Shown here in pieces: positions 1-7,546 of a DNA stretch of 14,996 nt. Under the pieces are notes generated by a model, which did not search any database, had not been told where the DNA came from, and saw nothing but the letters and a program-made list of their open reading frames with translations. Both the position numbers and the translations under genes were made by a program. Positions within the stretch are counted from its first letter, which is position 1; each line of letters starts with the position of its first letter. This stretch comes from Deltaproteobacteria bacterium (GTDB lineage Bacteria > Desulfobacterota > JAFDIG01), in contig JAFDIG010000048.1 of the NCBI GenBank assembly GCA_019308145.1, positions 1 through 14,996 on the forward strand. The letters are read 5' to 3'.

Positions 1-189
1 GAGAGGGCAAAAGAGTTATTCAAGGTTGCTATAAACATCAAAAAGCCTACTTCTATGCTTACTGTAGAACTTTTTTTAAATGATGTTATAAAAAGATCGA
101 TTTGGATGTTAGCTGAAATTAAAATTGAAAGTGAGAAAAAGGAGAAAAATAAATTGATTATCTCACCTGATGGTCTGATCAAACCATAA
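1..189 (+). CDS. 3' end of an unidentified protein gene (partial)
   Basis: Frame 1 is open from the window edge and ends with TAA at 187-189, giving the last 62 residues of a protein. The tail is charged and Lys/Glu-rich, with one amphipathic helix-like stretch (key residues ELFLNDVIKRSIWMLAEI) and the C-terminus SPDGLIKP. No motif identifies a family and no membrane segment is visible. It is followed by more than 400 bases of non-coding DNA, so it is probably the last gene of its transcript. The reading frame is clear; the function is unknown. Confidence 0.6.
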   Translation, partial: ERAKELFKVAINIKKPTSMLTVELFLNDVIKRSIWMLAEIKIESEKKEKNKLIISPDGLIKP

Positions 190-602
190 TATTATCTAAG
201 TAAAATCAATTAGTTCGCGCTAAAATTAAAATGCGTATTAATAAAAGATAAAAATATTTCCTATAAAAATTTTTGAAATTTACACCAATAAATAAGTAAT
301 GCTTAAATTATAAAAAAGGGATGCTTCCCTCTGTTTTCAAGCTGATGGAATATGCTTAAACTTAAAAATAGCAATAAATTGATGCTATTTTTTGCACAAT
401 AGTGACTTTTTCCACAATAATAAAACTTTTTTAGCCTATATAAATATTTAAAATAATATTGAAAGAGATTTTTTCTTTTCTTCTGTAATCTATTATAATT
501 AATAAAGAATTATAGATTGAAATATTTCTTGTTTTAAAATATAATGTTTTTTATTTTTAAATTGAATATAATTTTAACTAATTTTTCCACATTTTATCAA
601 CA
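190..602. other. AT-rich non-coding stretch, possible DnaA-binding or origin region
   Basis: No reading frame of note lies here. The stretch is strongly AT-rich with A- and T-runs. It holds two small hairpins (317-330 and 364-392), the motif TTAGTTCGCGCTAA at 210-223, and DnaA-box-like 9-mers: TTTTGCACA at 390-398, TTTTCCACA at 408-416 and 583-591, TTATCAACA at 594-602. Each is one mismatch from TTATNCACA, and all are on the plus strand. They abut genes that look like helicase-loading factors. This could be a replication origin, a DnaA-regulated promoter, or a chance cluster in AT-rich DNA. Confidence 0.4.
364..393 (+). terminator. AT-rich hairpin followed by T-run, possible terminator
   Basis: AAAAATAGCA (364-373) pairs perfectly with TGCTATTTTT (383-392) around a 9-base loop, and a further T follows. 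A weaker hairpin, AGGGA/TCCCT with a 4-base loop, sits upstream at 317-330. Either could end the transcript of the partial gene, but both lie well past its stop at 189 and the GC content of the stems is low. Confidence 0.3.
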
Positions 603-1259
603 ATGGGTTGGTTAAAAAAAGAAAATCTTAATTATTTTAGCATAATAGAACAATTTTTTTTAGACCATATTAAGGTAGGAAGTTTTCTTTCTGCAAGGGA
701 TATTCAGATCATTAAGGAATGGCAAAAAAAGCGATATCCAGTCGATCTGGTCTGCAAAGGAATAAAAAAGGGAATTGAGCATTTTTCAAAAACAAAAAGT
801 GATCTCCCTTTATCTCTTTTTTATTATAGAAAATGGGTTGCTGAAGAAATTAAATCTTCTCTTATAAAAAAGGTTGGTGAAAGATCAAAAGAGAAAAAAG
901 ATGAAAATATAACCAAAAGAATTGAAGAATTGATATCTAAACTTGCTATTTACACGAAAAAAGAAAAAAGAGAAGATATAAAAAAGGAGCTCGGCGAAGC
1001 AATTATAAAGTTAAATAAGATAAAAGAATATATTTCAAAAAAAGGTATTTATTATAACCTTTTTAACGAGATAGAAGAGATAGATAAAGCTTTTTTAAAT
1101 GAGATAATAAAAAATATTAACGAAAATGAAAAAAAAGAGATAGACAAAGAGGCTAAAAAAATAACAGAAAGATTAAATAATATATCCTCTGAATCTTTTT
1201 TAGATATTAAACTTGAACTATTAAGAGAGAGATGGAACCTTCCAAGAATTTCTATTTAA
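603..1259 (+). CDS. Hypothetical DnaD-like / primosome-associated protein
   Basis: A 218-residue soluble, Lys/Glu-rich protein. Residues about 10-60 have the pattern IEQFF..H...G.FLSARDIQIIKEWQKKRYPVDLVCKGI, which resembles the N-terminal segment of uncharacterised proteins encoded beside DnaC-type loaders in Desulfobacterota-like genomes. That likeness is from memory, not from a search. Residues about 95-200 look helical and may form coiled coil. The ATG at 603 has no clear Shine-Dalgarno sequence, and DnaA-like motifs run right up to it. The next gene downstream is a DnaC-like ATPase, so a role in loading the replicative helicase is plausible. No enzyme motif is visible. Confidence 0.6.
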   Translation: MGWLKKENLNYFSIIEQFFLDHIKVGSFLSARDIQIIKEWQKKRYPVDLVCKGIKKGIEHFSKTKSDLPLSLFYYRKWVAEEIKSSLIKKVGERSKEKKDENITKRIEELISKLAIYTKKEKREDIKKELGEAIIKLNKIKEYISKKGIYYNLFNEIEEIDKAFLNEIIKNINENEKKEIDKEAKKITERLNNISSESFLDIKLELLRERWNLPRISI

Positions 1260-1454
1260 AAATGAAAAAATTAAAAACCAAAAATTTCTTTGAATTTCTT
1301 TTAATTAAAGAAGAAATAATTAATTCTTGCTAAAAAATAAAGCGTAAACTAATCATTAATAATAAACAACTTTTAGCTTTTAAGTGTATTTTATTACTGG
1401 GAGTAGGGTCTTATTTTATATACTATCGTTTGCTCTTAATTTTTTAGATAAATT

Positions 1455-2339
1455 ATGGTTAAAAAGAGTTGCACTAAATGCCATGGTGAAGGAATAATAT
1501 TTTCTATCAAAGAAGATCATCTCTTTGCTGAGATATGTCCCAAATGTTCAAAAGAGTGTGATATCTGTGGTGGCAAAGGGTATATCATTAAGGAAGATAA
1601 AGATGGATATAGCTTTTCAGAACCTTGTGAGTGCAGAAAAATTTTAAAAAAGGTCTCCTTATTCAACAAAGCTGATATACCAGCCCGCTTTATTAGCGCA
1701 TCATTAGAATCATTTAAGGTCCTCCATCTAAGCCATGAAGAAGCAAAAATAAAGGCTAAAAGATTTATTAAAAAATTCCCCATGCATAAACAAGGTTTAA
1801 TCTTTATGGGGCCAGTAGGGACTGGTAAAACACATTTAGCAGTTGCAATTATCAAGGAACTTATCTTAAAAAAAGGTGTAAATTGTAAGTTCGTTGACTT
1901 TTTCAATCTTTTATCTACTATAAGAGAAGGTTACAACACAGGGAAATCAGAGATGAGTATTATAGAACCATATCTTAGCAGTGATGTACTTGTTATTGAT
2001 GAGATGGGAAAAGGACGTAACACTGCTTGGGAACTTAGCATGCTGGATCAAATGATCACATATCGATATAACTCCTCTCCTCATAAAGCTTTAATCATCA
2101 CTACAAACTATACAAATGATGAAGATTCTACATTAAAAGAGCCTATCTTAGCTCTTAGACCAAATGAAAAAATAATTGCAACCCACTCTGAGCCTTACGA
2201 GCAATATTTTATTTATGAAACTTTAAAAGATAGAATTGGTGAAAGGATTTACTCCCGTATTTCAGAAATGTGTGAGATGATTACATTAGAAGGAGAAGAT
2301 TATCGGATAAAAAAGGGAAGCAAAATATCTGATAACTAA
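1455..2339 (+). CDS. DnaC/IstB-like AAA+ ATPase with N-terminal zinc motifs (helicase loader)
   Basis: A 294-residue DnaC-family ATPase that would load the replicative helicase onto DNA in the cytoplasm. The first 60 residues hold two CxxC-based metal motifs: C6/C9 with C28/C31, and C35/C38 (CDICGGKG, like DnaJ zinc repeats) with C58/C60. The AAA+ core follows, with Walker A GPVGTGKT at 119-126, Walker B VLVIDE at 178-183, a sensor-like ALIITTNY near residue 215, and a C-terminal arginine region (DRIGERIYSRI) suiting an arginine finger. E. coli DnaC lacks such a zinc module, but related loaders in several other phyla have Cys-rich N-termini. There is no adjacent transposase, so an IstB role in an insertion sequence is unlikely. 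It follows the 603 gene after 195 bases and precedes mazG by 40. Confidence 0.85.
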   Translation: MVKKSCTKCHGEGIIFSIKEDHLFAEICPKCSKECDICGGKGYIIKEDKDGYSFSEPCECRKILKKVSLFNKADIPARFISASLESFKVLHLSHEEAKIKAKRFIKKFPMHKQGLIFMGPVGTGKTHLAVAIIKELILKKGVNCKFVDFFNLLSTIREGYNTGKSEMSIIEPYLSSDVLVIDEMGKGRNTAWELSMLDQMITYRYNSSPHKALIITTNYTNDEDSTLKEPILALRPNEKIIATHSEPYEQYFIYETLKDRIGERIYSRISEMCEMITLEGEDYRIKKGSKISDN

Positions 2340-2379
2340 ATTAGAAATAAATTTCAAAATATAAGAATAAATAATTAAG

Positions 2380-3153
2380 ATGAATTCTTTCTCACGTTTG
2401 ATAAATCTCATTGAAACCTTAAGAGGAAAGGATGGTTGCCCATGGGACAAAAAACAGACCATTGATAGCATTAAACCATTCGTAGTTGAAGAATGTTATG
2501 AGCTTGTTGAAGCAATTGATGAAGGTTCTTTATCTGGAATAAAAGAAGAGCTTGGAGACCTTCTTTTCCATATTTTTTTTATTGCAGAGATAACAAAGGA
2601 GATAAAAGCCTTTGATATTAATGATGTAGTGGAGCATATAACAAAAAAAATGATAAGAAGACACCCCCATGTCTTTGGGAATAAGAAAGTTAAGAATGCT
2701 AAAGAGGTAGAACTAAACTGGAGTGAGCTTAAAGCAAAAGAAAAACAAAATAAAAGATCCTCCTTGATGGATGGTTTGCCAAAATCTCTTCCAGCTCTTA
2801 TAAGGGCCTTTAGGCTTACAGAAAGGGCAAGCAAAGTAGGCTTTGATTGGGAAAAAGCATCGGATATCTTTCCAAAAATAAAAGAAGAGCTTTCTGAACT
2901 CGAAGAAGAAATAAAGAAAAAAAAGATTAATAACGTTGAAGAAGAAGTGGGAGACCTTCTTTTTGTTATAGCTAATTTAGCAAGATTGCTTAAGATAAAC
3001 CCTGAGGATGCCTTAAGAAAAAGTGTAAACAAATTTGAAAAAAGGTTTCGTTATATTGAAAAATCCCTCAAAAAAGAAGGAAAAAGCCTTAATGATGCAA
3101 CGTTAGAAGAGATGGATAAATTATGGGAGAAAGCAAAAGAAAAAGAGGGATAA
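2380..3153 (+). CDS. mazG: Nucleoside triphosphate pyrophosphohydrolase MazG
   Basis: MazG hydrolyses nucleoside triphosphates to monophosphate and pyrophosphate, cleaning the nucleotide pool of non-canonical forms. The 257 residues carry both family units: CPWD at 20-23, EECYE at 37-41, EELGD at 56-60 and RRHPHVFG at 93-100 in the first; KEELSELEEE (about 168-177) and EEVGD at 188-192 in the second. These acidic motifs bind magnesium. The length is normal for a two-domain MazG. The 3' end overlaps the following rsmI start by 31 bases, suggesting translational coupling. Confidence 0.95.
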   Translation: MNSFSRLINLIETLRGKDGCPWDKKQTIDSIKPFVVEECYELVEAIDEGSLSGIKEELGDLLFHIFFIAEITKEIKAFDINDVVEHITKKMIRRHPHVFGNKKVKNAKEVELNWSELKAKEKQNKRSSLMDGLPKSLPALIRAFRLTERASKVGFDWEKASDIFPKIKEELSELEEEIKKKKINNVEEEVGDLLFVIANLARLLKINPEDALRKSVNKFEKRFRYIEKSLKKEGKSLNDATLEEMDKLWEKAKEKEG

Positions 3154-3890
3154 AGGATGTAGGGAAAAAAGGTATATTATATGTAATCGCCACTCCTATT
3201 GGCAACTTAATGGATATCACCATTAGGGCTATAAATATATTAAAAGAAATTGATATAATTGCAGCAGAAGATACAAGGAAAATAGCTGCTTTACTTAAAC
3301 CCCTTAACATATCTCATCCATTAACAAGTTATTTTGAACATAATGAAGCAAGAAAAATCCCTTTGATTATAAAACAGTTAGAGGAAGGGAAAAAAGTTGC
3401 TCTTATGGTTACTGCAGGAACCCCTACTATTTCTGACCCAGGTTATAGACTTATTAAGGAAGCAATATCTAAAGGTTTTCAAGTAATCCCTATTCCAGGT
3501 CCTTCAGCTGCCATAGCAGCTCTTTCTGTATCTGGTCTTCCTTCTGATTCCTTTATATTTCAAGGCTTTATCCCAAGAAAAGGTAAGAAAAGAGATGAAA
3601 TGCTTAATGAACTCTCAAAACAAAAAAGAACCATAATCTTGTATGAGTCACCTTATCGGATAAAAAAAACTTTAAAGGATCTTTATGAAGTATTTGGAGA
3701 TCGTGATACAGTTATTGCAAGAGAAATGACAAAACCTCATGAAGAGTTCATCAGAGGAACACTTAAGAGTATCCTTGAAAGGATAGATGAAGTAACAATA
3801 AAAGGAGAATTTACGGGCTTCCAAAAAAGAAGAAAAGCTGATATTAAATTTTTGATGTTTTTTATATTATATAAAATCTCTATAAACTGA
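3123..3890 (+). CDS. rsmI: 16S rRNA (cytidine-2'-O-)-methyltransferase RsmI, probably C-terminally truncated
   Basis: RsmI methylates the 2'-O of C1402 of 16S rRNA using SAM. Visible family motifs are LYVIATPIGNLMDIT (19-33), AEDTRKIAALL, PGPSAAIAAL, ILYESPYRI and ARE(M)TKPHEEFIRG. Two things are odd. The usual SDAGTP motif reads VTAGTP, so the conserved Asp is Thr. After KGEFT the protein leaves the family pattern and ends in QKRRKADIKF...YKISIN, so the usual C-terminal helical part is missing (255 residues against roughly 275-290). The tail runs through an AT-only inverted repeat (3860-3876) and stops 4 bases before the end of the convergent nikO. A frameshift or rearrangement at this junction is likely. 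The ATG at 3123, inside mazG, is the only canonical in-frame start before the core. Confidence 0.85.
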   Translation: MGESKRKRGIKDVGKKGILYVIATPIGNLMDITIRAINILKEIDIIAAEDTRKIAALLKPLNISHPLTSYFEHNEARKIPLIIKQLEEGKKVALMVTAGTPTISDPGYRLIKEAISKGFQVIPIPGPSAAIAALSVSGLPSDSFIFQGFIPRKGKKRDEMLNELSKQKRTIILYESPYRIKKTLKDLYEVFGDRDTVIAREMTKPHEEFIRGTLKSILERIDEVTIKGEFTGFQKRRKADIKFLMFFILYKISIN

Positions 3891-3894
3891 CTTT

Positions 3895-4650
3895 TTACCT
3901 ATAATGATGAGGAATTACATGTGGACTCAATGAATGAGGCTTTTCCAATCCATGAGCAAGCATTAATGATTCATCTGAAAGAATCTCTTTAGCTATTCCA
4001 TCAGCTACTATTTTACCTTCATCTAAAACTATTACCCTATCACATGTATCAAGGATAAATTCAAGATCATGGCTTGATATAATCCTTGTATTATTTAAGG
4101 AATTTAATATCTCTTTAATCTTTCTTTTGCCTCTTGGGTCGAGATCGCTTGTAGGCTCATCTACAAGTAAAACCTCAGGTTCTATAGCCAAAGCACCTGC
4201 CAAACATACCCTTCTTTTCTCTCCACCAGAAAGATGAAAGGGGAGCCTGTTGGAAAAACCATTTAATCCTACATCATTTAACGATTTTTTCACCCTCTTT
4301 GGAATCTCATCTCTTGAGAAATTATGATTTAAAAGACCAAAAGCAACATCATCAAATACTGTTGGGCTAATGAGTTGATCATCTGCATTTTGAAAAACAA
4401 TCGAGATCTTTTTTCTAACAATCGGATGGTTTTTTTTATCTTTCATTGAAAGAGAAAACAAGACAACATCACCTTCCCATCCAGTAATAAGTCCCATCAT
4501 GCATAGAAAAAGGGTTGTCTTACCTGCACCATTAGGTCCTATTATACCGACCCTTTCACCATAAGAAATATCAAAAGATATATTATTAAGTGCTTTTATT
4601 CCATCTGGATATCTGTATGAAAGAGTTTTTATTTGTATTACCTTTTCCAA
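3895..4650 (-). CDS. nikO: Nickel ECF transporter ATP-binding protein NikO (CbiO family)
   Basis: The cytoplasmic ABC ATPase that powers the ECF-type metal importer. The 251 residues include Walker A GPNGAGKT (38-45), the Q-loop in FQNADDQL (86-93, a typical ECF A-component motif), the signature LSGGEKRR (140-147), Walker B with VLLVDEP (160-166), the D-loop SDLD and the H-loop His194. All catalytic elements are intact. The start overlaps nikQ by 13 bases, and this is the last gene of the operon, ending 4 bases from the convergent rsmI stop. CbiO of a cobalt system would look the same; nickel is chosen because of nikK, nikL and the NikR-like operator. Confidence 0.9.
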   Translation of the reverse strand: MEKVIQIKTLSYRYPDGIKALNNISFDISYGERVGIIGPNGAGKTTLFLCMMGLITGWEGDVVLFSLSMKDKKNHPIVRKKISIVFQNADDQLISPTVFDDVAFGLLNHNFSRDEIPKRVKKSLNDVGLNGFSNRLPFHLSGGEKRRVCLAGALAIEPEVLLVDEPTSDLDPRGKRKIKEILNSLNNTRIISSHDLEFILDTCDRVIVLDEGKIVADGIAKEILSDESLMLAHGLEKPHSLSPHVIPHHYR

Positions 4651-5402
4651 AAGAATTCTCCAAAAGAAATGAAAAGTCCAATAAATAGAATCACCAATGC
4701 TTTAAAAAAATCCACTCTTTTTGCTTTAAATGAGTTAAGTATCTCTATTTTCCCATTAAATCCCCTTGCTATCATCGCCCTTTGAATCCTCTCAGTTCTC
4801 TCTAAACTTCTAATCAGAATTGTACCTACAAGATTCCCCAAAATCTTCAAGGTGAAAAAATTATTCTTTGATACAAAACCTCTTGCTCTTAAATTCAAAC
4901 GCATATTTCTTAGCTCCCCTAATGCAACAAAAAGATATCTATATGCAAAAGCAAGCATCCACACCAATTTTATTGGCATTCCCAATTTCTCTATCGCCTT
5001 AATCGTATAATGAAAAGGTTGAGTAGCTAACATAGGAAAAATCAAAAGAACTATGGCAATCCCTTTTAAAAAAAGTAAAAGAGCAAGCTGTAAGCCTTGA
5101 TATGTAACATGAAATCGTAGAAAAGAAAAGAGTGTTTCCCCTGGAACCGTAAGAGGCAAAAAGAAAAAAAAGGGGACAAGAAAAAGCATGATATGTCCCA
5201 ATCTTTTTATAACAAACCCTAAGGGGAGATGAGAAATAATAATAAGGCTAAAACTAAATAAAAGGGCAATTGATGAAAAAAAAGGGGTTTTAAGCCATGC
5301 AAAACTAAATGCTACAATAAGAAGGCTTAGGATCTTAAGCCTTGGGTCCATCTTATGTATAGGGGATACAAGAAAAGCGTATTGATCAACCTCTGGATGC
5401 AT
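4638..5402 (-). CDS. nikQ: ECF transporter transmembrane T component NikQ (CbiQ family)
   Basis: The 254-residue energy-coupling membrane protein that links the ATPase to NikM. The N-terminus has the family motif HPEVDQYAFLVSPIHKMDPRLKIL. Several hydrophobic helices follow, and the two Ala-Arg-Gly coupling motifs are present, NLRARGF (about 171-177) and AMIARGF (about 209-215), which contact the ATPase. The start at 5402 overlaps the 3' end of nikL by 17 bases, and the end overlaps nikO by 13, so the genes are translationally coupled. Confidence 0.9.
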   Translation of the reverse strand: MHPEVDQYAFLVSPIHKMDPRLKILSLLIVAFSFAWLKTPFFSSIALLFSFSLIIISHLPLGFVIKRLGHIMLFLVPFFFFLPLTVPGETLFSFLRFHVTYQGLQLALLLFLKGIAIVLLIFPMLATQPFHYTIKAIEKLGMPIKLVWMLAFAYRYLFVALGELRNMRLNLRARGFVSKNNFFTLKILGNLVGTILIRSLERTERIQRAMIARGFNGKIEILNSFKAKRVDFFKALVILFIGLFISFGEFFWKR

Positions 5403-5889
5403 CTAACTTTTTCATCTTCGCATTTATTTTTAATACCATTATAAATGATAATAGTCCAAAGATAAAGCCCAAACCAGCTAAAAGAGGAACAAAGGGAAAA
5501 GCTTCCTTTTTTACAACCGCCACATTATACACCTTTTTTTCTTCTCTTTTGATTTTAGAACTTTCAGCCCCTACCATAAACTCTTTTTCCGCTCTGTGCC
5601 CCATGGTTCCCGTAACAACCACTTTCCATTTTCCAGGAATATCTTTAGGTTTAAAACTAAAGCCACCTTCATCATCTGTTTTATCTTTGATAAATAATTC
5701 ACCATTTGGTTTAAATACCTCAATCTTAGCCCCTTTTACCTTTGTTCCATCTGGGAAAAAGGCATCAACCCTTACTGTTTTATCCTTTTCAACGAGAATA
5801 TCAATTAACATCTTATGGCCAAATGCTTCTGGAATAATCCATAAAGATAAAAAAAGTATAAAGCATAAAAAAAACTTTTTCATCATCAA
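5386..5889 (-). CDS. nikL: Membrane-anchored periplasmic component NikL of nickel ECF transporter
   Basis: A 167-residue accessory protein. It has an N-terminal signal peptide (MMMKKF then a hydrophobic run, probable cleavage AFG|H25), a periplasmic beta-sandwich-like domain of about 80 residues (VDAFFPDGTKVKGAKIEVFKP; TDDEGGFSFKP; GKWKVVVTG, as in carboxypeptidase-regulatory-like folds), and one C-terminal membrane helix at about 135-155 with a basic cytoplasmic tail. Cleavage there would leave His25 as the mature N-terminus. This topology and position between nikM and nikQ match NikL in the NikKMLQO transporter type. It overlaps nikM by 4 bases (ATGA). Three consecutive Met codons leave the exact start open. 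Confidence 0.8.
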   Translation of the reverse strand: MMMKKFFLCFILFLSLWIIPEAFGHKMLIDILVEKDKTVRVDAFFPDGTKVKGAKIEVFKPNGELFIKDKTDDEGGFSFKPKDIPGKWKVVVTGTMGHRAEKEFMVGAESSKIKREEKKVYNVAVVKKEAFPFVPLLAGLGFIFGLLSFIMVLKINAKMKKLDASRG

Positions 5890-6488
5890 ATCCCCTCAAT
5901 TATTTCAGGACGCACTTTATTTAAAAATTTTATTATAAAGAGTGTAATAAAAGCCTCTATTATCATTATTGGTATATGAGCAACAATAGCAAGTTTTGCA
6001 ACAGTGATAAACTGAGAGCCTGATAAAGTCAAAACAAGGGCAAGCATAACAGCACCTAAAAAAACAGCTCCACCACCTGCAATTAAAGAAAATATCTCAT
6101 CTTTTCTTGAAAAAGAAAAACGATGCCTTTTTTGAAAAAGCCAAGCCATAGCTAAAGCTGGGATGCCCATTACACAAGCATTTGCCCCTAAAGAGGTTAT
6201 ACCACCAAACTGAAATAAAAGAGCTTGAAGCAATAAAGCCATAAATATAGATGGAAAAGCTGCCCATCCCAATAGGATGCCTACCAGCCCGTTTAACAAA
6301 AGATGAACGCTGGTAGGCCCTAAAGGGACATGGATGAGAGAGGCAACAAAAAATGCAGATGTCATTACAGCGATCTTCGGGATATCTTCTGTTTTTGTCT
6401 TTTTTAAAGAAAAAGCCGTTATTCCAATAGCAACGCCATATCCAGCAGCTATAACAGGAAAAGATAATACACCATCAGAAATATGCAT
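5886..6488 (-). CDS. nikM: Nickel-binding S component NikM (CbiM family)
   Basis: The 200-residue membrane protein that binds the metal ion. It begins MHISDGVL: family members bind metal with the N-terminal amine and His2 plus a downstream His. The conserved segment IHVPLGPTSVHLLLNG (52-67) supplies His53 and His62. About six membrane helices are predicted by eye. The start must be the ATG at 6488, because His2 is needed. Upstream GGAAGG is a modest ribosome site. It lies 178 bases after nikK and overlaps nikL by 4. CbiM for cobalt is the alternative; the neighbours favour nickel. Confidence 0.9.
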   Translation of the reverse strand: MHISDGVLSFPVIAAGYGVAIGITAFSLKKTKTEDIPKIAVMTSAFFVASLIHVPLGPTSVHLLLNGLVGILLGWAAFPSIFMALLLQALLFQFGGITSLGANACVMGIPALAMAWLFQKRHRFSFSRKDEIFSLIAGGGAVFLGAVMLALVLTLSGSQFITVAKLAIVAHIPIMIIEAFITLFIIKFLNKVRPEIIEGI

Positions 6489-6530
6489 TTTCTAACTTTC
6501 CTTCCAAATTAATCCGCGGAAAAATGGACT

Positions 6531-6567
6531 ATTTATTTCAAAGGGACCTTGAAATTTAAAAAATAAA
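6531..6567 (-). repeat. Inverted repeat between nikK and nikM
   Basis: ATTTCAA (6535-6541) and TTGAAAT (6549-6555) flank AGGGACC, and outer arms ATTTATTT (6531-6538) and AAATAAAT (6560-6567) can extend pairing, though inner and outer arms partly compete. It sits in the only large gap inside the operon (6489-6666). It could be an mRNA processing or stability element that separates nikK from nikMLQO levels, or a secondary operator. The 8-base palindrome TCCGCGGA at 6513-6520 is nearby. Confidence 0.35.
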
Positions 6568-6666
6568 TCCCTATTTTTTAAATCTTAATCATAATTCTTT
6601 ATTTTATTTAGTAAATTTTCTGATACTTTAAAATTATTTTATATTTTATTTTTCAGTATAAACTAA

Positions 6667-7485
6667 TCATCTTTTCTGAGAAAATTTCTTCTCCACATGG
6701 ACCCAGATTCCACCTCGCTTTATTATTGGGTAATGTTTTCCTTTTACAACTTTTTCTCCATCTTTATGGTAAACACAAATCATCCACCAACCTGGTTCAT
6801 CAAGGGTATAAGTAACATAACCATTCAGATCTGTTTTAGCAACCCTTGTGACCATAGGGACATTTTCATTACCATACTGATCCTTTGGTATATTTTCTTC
6901 CTTAATATGGAATCCATTAAATTTTTCAATCTCAACATATCCATTAGATAAAGGTTTACCATTAAAAAGTGCCTGCGCTACAAAAACAAAACCTTCTTCA
7001 ATCCCATATGGTCTGGTGAGTGGCACCATCTCTATTTCCATCCCAACAGGTTTATCCCAGCCATCTTCTGCTATAACATGTATAACCTCTTTTGCATAAT
7101 CCTTTAGAAATACTCCTTCTTCCTCAACAAAATATAAAGGGGCTTCTAAGCAGAGCCAAGAATCTCCAAGATATTTAGGTGTATAATTTATTTTATAAGC
7201 TTTTCTCAATTTTCCTGTTGCCTCATCTTTCATCATGTTCTGTTTCATTTCTACATTTTCTTTAGAACCTTTTGGTGTGACTACATAAAAATTGGGTTTT
7301 TTTGCATCAAAAACAACAAATTCATAAGGATGACCCCAAAAATATTGCCAGGTTACCATTTTTCCCCTTTTTGCATATCCATTATTATTGTCTGGCCAAA
7401 AGGTTTGAAAATGAGCAGAGCTAAAAGAGGCAAAAATAAAAGAGAAAGCAATAATAATGATAAAGCTTCTAATTATTCTTTTCAT
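6667..7485 (-). CDS. nikK: Periplasmic nickel transport component NikK (DUF4198 family)
   Basis: A 272-residue exported protein. The signal peptide (MKRIIR then a hydrophobic run) is probably cut at SSA24|H25, giving a mature protein that starts with His. The body matches DUF4198 proteins found beside nickel/cobalt ECF genes: a first part with WQYFWGHPYEFVVFDAKKP, a second beta-sandwich with LFNGKPLSNGYVEI, and a C-terminal TDLNGYVTYTLDEPGWWMICVYHK. Such proteins are thought to hold or deliver metal in the periplasm; no direct ligand set beyond the His residues can be named. It has a strong ribosome site (AGGAGG at 7491-7496) and sits between the barrel gene and nikM. Confidence 0.8.
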   Translation of the reverse strand: MKRIIRSFIIIIAFSFIFASFSSAHFQTFWPDNNNGYAKRGKMVTWQYFWGHPYEFVVFDAKKPNFYVVTPKGSKENVEMKQNMMKDEATGKLRKAYKINYTPKYLGDSWLCLEAPLYFVEEEGVFLKDYAKEVIHVIAEDGWDKPVGMEIEMVPLTRPYGIEEGFVFVAQALFNGKPLSNGYVEIEKFNGFHIKEENIPKDQYGNENVPMVTRVAKTDLNGYVTYTLDEPGWWMICVYHKDGEKVVKGKHYPIIKRGGIWVHVEKKFSQKR

Positions 7486-7546
7486 TATCTCCTCCTTAAT
7501 TCATAACACATTTTTAAGATTTTTAACACCTATAAGATAAAAAATT

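Noticed and set aside
1260..1454. Possible promoter (TTACTG ... TATATA) before the DnaC-like gene
   Set aside because: The -35 matches only two of six consensus bases, and such sequences are common in AT-rich DNA.
1517..3310. Long minus-strand open frames opposite the DnaC-like, mazG and rsmI genes
   Set aside because: They lie antisense to clear conserved genes, are Ser/Phe/Leu-rich as expected of reverse complements of Lys/Glu-rich genes, and lack ribosome sites.
3860..3876. TTTTATA-TTA-TATAAAA inverted repeat as a bidirectional terminator for rsmI and nikO
   Set aside because: The stem has no GC pair and lies inside the rsmI frame. It is noted only as support for a degraded rsmI tail.
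7504..7529. Two TAACAC words between the barrel gene and nikK, possible second NikR site
   Set aside because: They are direct repeats, not inverted, so they do not form the palindrome NikR binds.
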